From: Thermotogae bacterium
GTDB lineage: Bacteria > Thermotogota > Thermotogae > B3-G13
Assembly (NCBI GenBank): GCA_015486095.1
Contig: WFSK01000173.1
Coordinates: forward strand, 1 to 9,460
Length of the DNA stretch: 9,460 bases
Direction of reading: 5' to 3'
Shown: positions 6,808 through 9,460 of the stretch, piece by piece
Layout of the letters: every line of letters starts with the position of its first letter
Position numbering within the stretch: position 1 is the stretch's first letter
Notes under the pieces: model-generated
What the model was told of the DNA's origin: nothing
The model's input: the letters and a program-made list of their open reading frames with translations, nothing else
The model's database searches: none
Position numbers and translations under genes: made by a program

Positions 6808-7770
6808 TCATGAATCGGATTTAACATATGTCACCCCCTTTCCCAGAGTTTGAAGTTTCTTCATAGATCCATAAAGTTCCTTTATTCTTCTGAACTCTTC
6901 TTCATCATAGAATTCACAATTATTCTCACCCACTTCTTTTGCCACTTCTACACAAAATCTTGCGGTTTCCTCCAATGCAAATGGATAATTGGCACCCGTT
7001 CCAACACCAGGGACTACCTGTCCTGAAGTCGTTGCAATCCCCACGACGGGTTTATCCGTTGCGGTTGAGGGTTGCATGATACTGTTGATGTGATATATAC
7101 CATTCCCATATGGGGTGATATCCTGCGTAGTTATAGGAAGTATTACCGGAGGTCTTCCAGTAACTATCCTCATGAGCTGGAGAAGGTCTTCGCTGACCTT
7201 CAAGATATATCCTTCTTTAACAGTCGGAGTGATAGCGAAACCGTTATGATTGATGATCTCATTTCCCTTCGTCGCATCTACACTGAGTATCATGTCCATA
7301 TCCTCATCTACCTCAAATCGGTTCATAGTCTCTATGCTTACAGGAGAACCCATGAATGGAACGGGTTTATGAGGAGCGGTTGGAGCATTGGGACAGATAT
7401 GTGTGGCAACGATCACATCGCCTTGCAATACATCTCCCTTTATACGCATATCTGTTAACTTTAATCCAACGGCAACGGCCACTATGGCACCATCGGCATC
7501 TGAGACTGCCCCTATTCGCTTAGGTCTTGCTCCCACCCCTCCAAGCCTACCAATTATTCCAAGAGTAGGTACTTCTCCACCTCTAAGATGACCATTCTTA
7601 CCTCGAATCCTCACCTTTATAAAGTCTGTTGTACCTTTTTCACCACTTATCGTTTTCGTCTCGAAATCTATTTCTGGATCGACTTGCTTAAACGCTTTGT
7701 AGATGATCTTTCCAGATGCTTTAGGATCGTCTATAAGCTCAAACGCTTGCATTATTTCCTTTAAAAGCAT
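6808..7770 (-). CDS. DUF1177 family protein
   Basis: This 320-residue protein has the full usual length of the family, and no enzyme activity is established to my knowledge. No signal peptide is seen, so it is cytoplasmic. Highly patterned segments are TDFIKVRI (48-55), PTLGIIGRLGGVGARP (68-83), SDADGAI (90-96), GDVIVATHICPNAPTAPHKPVPFMGSP (117-143), SVDATKGNEIINH (163-175), TTQDITPYGNGIYHINS (214-230) and GIATTSGQVVPG (244-255). Clusters of Asp91, Asp93, His124, Cys126, His134, Asp165, His175 and His228 would suit a metal-dependent hydrolase or isomerase, but this is inference. The ATG at 7768-7770 follows GGAGGAGA and overlaps the DUF917 gene by 32 nt. A second ATG at 7750-7752 also has a short ribosome site. 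The overlap with DUF917 argues that the two act in one pathway. Confidence 0.88.
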   Translation of the reverse strand: MLLKEIMQAFELIDDPKASGKIIYKAFKQVDPEIDFETKTISGEKGTTDFIKVRIRGKNGHLRGGEVPTLGIIGRLGGVGARPKRIGAVSDADGAIVAVAVGLKLTDMRIKGDVLQGDVIVATHICPNAPTAPHKPVPFMGSPVSIETMNRFEVDEDMDMILSVDATKGNEIINHNGFAITPTVKEGYILKVSEDLLQLMRIVTGRPPVILPITTQDITPYGNGIYHINSIMQPSTATDKPVVGIATTSGQVVPGVGTGANYPFALEETARFCVEVAKEVGENNCEFYDEEEFRRIKELYGSMKKLQTLGKGVTYVKSDS

Positions 7771-8842
7771 TCTCCTCCACCTCTTTAAACACGTATTTTA
7801 CGATTTCTTTCCCTATAGCTTTCTCGACATCATAGAATAAACGGATATCTCTCATACCTGCACCGAGGTTGAGTTTTTCGTGAGGGACACTGATTATTAC
7901 TAAATCTTGACCCTTCTTCACATCCGCTGAAGTGAGTGGATACGCTGTTTGCTTGTCCATCGTCATGATCAGATCCGGAAAGGTCGCAACGCGCTTACCA
8001 TCTGTTTCTAATGTCATATACTCATTCCAGAAAGTCAATTCGAAATCGCTCATCATTACTCTTCCAACATCAAAACCACCTTGATTCTTCAATTCAACTG
8101 ACAGCACATCACCCTCACCTACCACATCCCCTCCGAGCACCTCTACAACGTTTTTTATCTTCTCTTCTGGTTCCTTGGCTCTGAGGTAAGCTTCTCCCAC
8201 TCGAACAGCCTGAGTTATAGCTCCAACAGCCCCATTTTCTTTAACATATTTAACCGGTACAGGATTCCTCGCTACTGCTACGAGTCCCCCTGCTTCCTCC
8301 GCTGCCTTTCTGATTATCTTGGAAGTGCTCAAGAGATCTCCTCTTGCAAATATTTCTATATGTTTGTGTTTTTCTTTTGAACCTCCCACAGCAGCTTGAT
8401 ATGAAATAAAATCGCTTTTCATCGATAATCCCATAGAACCCATCGCTCCCGTAGGATGAGCTCTTCCATTACAGGCAGCATCGATTAGGGGAATATCTAA
8501 GATCACGGATTGTACCAGACCATTGATCACAGATAATCCACCCACCTCGTTGGTCATCAATCCATCGATCTTGTGTTCAAAATGTTCCATCATCAAGCTC
8601 ACTACCTTTACATAATCCAAAGGAGTAACGCATTGATCTACTGCAGATGGGGCTCCAACAGCAGAGAGTGTTAATACGAAAGCATCTTCTGGCAGTTGAT
8701 CTAAGCTCAGAACAATGGGATTACCGAATTCAAGGGCGAGTTTTCCTAAACGCTCTCCTTCTTTAATACTACCCCCACCTCCTCCTCCAAGTATCGAACC
8801 ACCGAATATAGCGGCTTTTACCCAATTATCATCGATTTTCAA
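7739..8842 (-). CDS. DUF917 family protein (S-methyl thiohydantoin desulfurase-like)
   Basis: This cytoplasmic protein has 367 residues. It starts with the family's glycine loop, ILGGGGGGS (17-25), which resembles a nucleotide or substrate loop, and continues with TNEVGGLS (97-104) and DAACNGRAHPTGAMG (121-135). Asp121, Asn125, Arg127 and His129 look conserved-polar. A C-terminal domain carries NEYMTLETDG (273-282) and TFPDLI (287-292). The DUF917 family has been renamed after S-methyl thiohydantoin desulfurase, an enzyme of S-methyl ergothioneine breakdown. Other members act in unknown pathways and some are annotated as hydantoinase partners, so the exact substrate is open. The start is TTG at 8840-8842, with AAGGGG 8 nt upstream. 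A nearby ATG (8848-8850) is out of frame, so TTG is needed to include the glycine loop. It starts 1 nt after the racemase stop and overlaps the DUF1177 gene. Confidence 0.88.
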   Translation of the reverse strand: MKIDDNWVKAAIFGGSILGGGGGGSIKEGERLGKLALEFGNPIVLSLDQLPEDAFVLTLSAVGAPSAVDQCVTPLDYVKVVSLMMEHFEHKIDGLMTNEVGGLSVINGLVQSVILDIPLIDAACNGRAHPTGAMGSMGLSMKSDFISYQAAVGGSKEKHKHIEIFARGDLLSTSKIIRKAAEEAGGLVAVARNPVPVKYVKENGAVGAITQAVRVGEAYLRAKEPEEKIKNVVEVLGGDVVGEGDVLSVELKNQGGFDVGRVMMSDFELTFWNEYMTLETDGKRVATFPDLIMTMDKQTAYPLTSADVKKGQDLVIISVPHEKLNLGAGMRDIRLFYDVEKAIGKEIVKYVFKEVEENAFKGNNASV

Positions 8843-8843
8843 G

Positions 8844-9460
8844 TTACCATCCCCTTTTCATCATCGCAAGATTGTGAATGATGGAACCAGCAGCAAGGAC
8901 AGGATCTACAACTGGTATGCGTAACTCCTGAGCGAGTTTTGCAGCAATACCAAGCGTTGAAAAACCCGTGCATGCCAGAGCGATCACATCACTTCCCCGT
9001 TCCAATAAAGTTCGTGCAGCGGTCAGAATGTTATCATAATTCGCTTTCAAATCGAGTGTGTTATGTACACCCTCGACTTTTACACTCGTAAAGCAACGTT
9101 TACCCAAAATATCTCTAATCGTAAGAGGAATATCATCGGTTATGGTAATGACCCCTACGTGATTTCCCAACGTTCTGGAAACAGCAGCCACGCTTTCTCC
9201 CGCTCCTACAACAGGGATATCCAATTCCTCTTTGAGCTCTTCTACGGCTGGATCTGCGGCACAGCTTATGATAAGGGCTTCTATGCCCTTTCTCATTTGC
9301 TTCGCTAATTTTATGATCTTCGGCTTAGCACGTTCTTCGGATTGTGTATCGTATATACCATTATGCTGGTCTTCGATACATTGGGATTCGACTTTAAGAC
9401 CGGGAAAAGCCTTCTCAAGTATTTTCCCATGTCTATCGATCTTATCTCTATCCTCAAGGG
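8844..9460 (-). CDS. Asp/Glu/hydantoin racemase family protein (5' end outside window)
   Basis: 204 residues are visible and the frame stays open to the window edge, so the ATG at 9294-9296 is internal and not the start. In the part upstream of it, CIEDQHNGIYD and RAKPKIIKLAKQ match the N-terminal domain of this family. Then follow LIISCAADPA (Cys66 of the visible part), IPVVGAGESV, HVGVITITD, VIALACTGFS (Cys163) and IPVVDPVLAAG. The paired cysteines at the ends of two equivalent strands are the general acid/base residues of the cofactor-independent racemases in this superfamily, and both are intact. Members racemise Asp, Glu or 5-substituted hydantoins, or act as decarboxylases or isomerases. 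The substrate cannot be read here, but the neighbouring DUF917 gene makes a hydantoin-like compound plausible. The stop is 1 nt before the DUF917 start, indicating co-translation. About 15-40 N-terminal residues are missing. Confidence 0.9.
   Translation of the reverse strand, partial: LEDRDKIDRHGKILEKAFPGLKVESQCIEDQHNGIYDTQSEERAKPKIIKLAKQMRKGIEALIISCAADPAVEELKEELDIPVVGAGESVAAVSRTLGNHVGVITITDDIPLTIRDILGKRCFTSVKVEGVHNTLDLKANYDNILTAARTLLERGSDVIALACTGFSTLGIAAKLAQELRIPVVDPVLAAGSIIHNLAMMKRGW

Noticed and set aside
7072..7591. Two plus-strand open frames (128 and 67 codons)
   Set aside because: They are antisense to the DUF1177 gene, whose minus-strand motifs are strong throughout; these are shadows.
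9294..9296. ATG as the start of the racemase gene
   Set aside because: The frame continues upstream to the window edge and encodes recognisable family sequence (CIEDQHNGIYD), so this Met is internal.
1..9460. CRISPR arrays, tRNA or rRNA genes, insertion sequences, phage genes
   Set aside because: Read through on both strands; no direct-repeat arrays, transposase motifs, terminal inverted repeats or structural RNA signatures were seen, and coding density leaves little room for them.

Overview
The window looks like part of a bacterial chromosome with moderate, somewhat A+T-leaning composition and very tight gene packing. It uses GTG and TTG starts, strong AGGAGG-type ribosome binding sites, and many AGA/AGG and ATA codons. 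A CheX-type chemotaxis protein next to a binding-protein-dependent peptide-type transporter, whose binding protein has a signal peptide but no lipobox cysteine, fits an anaerobic, possibly thermophilic, diderm lineage such as Thermotogota or a neighbour. That placement is an inference from gene style only.

Left edge (1-505, + strand): the last codons of an upstream reading frame overlap, through GTGA, the start of a small CheX-like protein. Its catalytic-helix Asn position carries Thr.

The rest (517-9460, - strand) is one co-directional run of nine genes, read from right to left. The order is: Asp/Glu/hydantoin racemase-family protein (5' end outside the window); DUF917 protein (S-methyl thiohydantoin desulfurase-like family); DUF1177 protein; a complete Opp/Dpp-type ABC transporter (binding protein, two permeases, two ATPases); and an AroM-family protein. 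Junctions are overlaps or short gaps, with the largest gaps around the binding-protein gene (41 and 70 nt). The 70-nt gap holds a clear 11-bp stem-loop, probably an mRNA-stabilising or attenuating element. The promoter must lie beyond 9460. The run ends 11 nt from the convergent CheX-like gene, and no obvious intrinsic terminator is seen there.

Working model (inference): the transporter imports a small cyclic or peptide-like nitrogen compound. The racemase, the DUF917 protein, the DUF1177 protein and AroM then act on it inside the cell. The DUF917 family includes a thiohydantoin-acting enzyme and the racemase family includes hydantoin racemases, so a hydantoin-like ring is a reasonable first guess. 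No hydantoinase, carbamoylase or ordinary peptidase is visible, so the reaction order and the true substrate are unknown. This under-described catabolic locus is the main item of interest.
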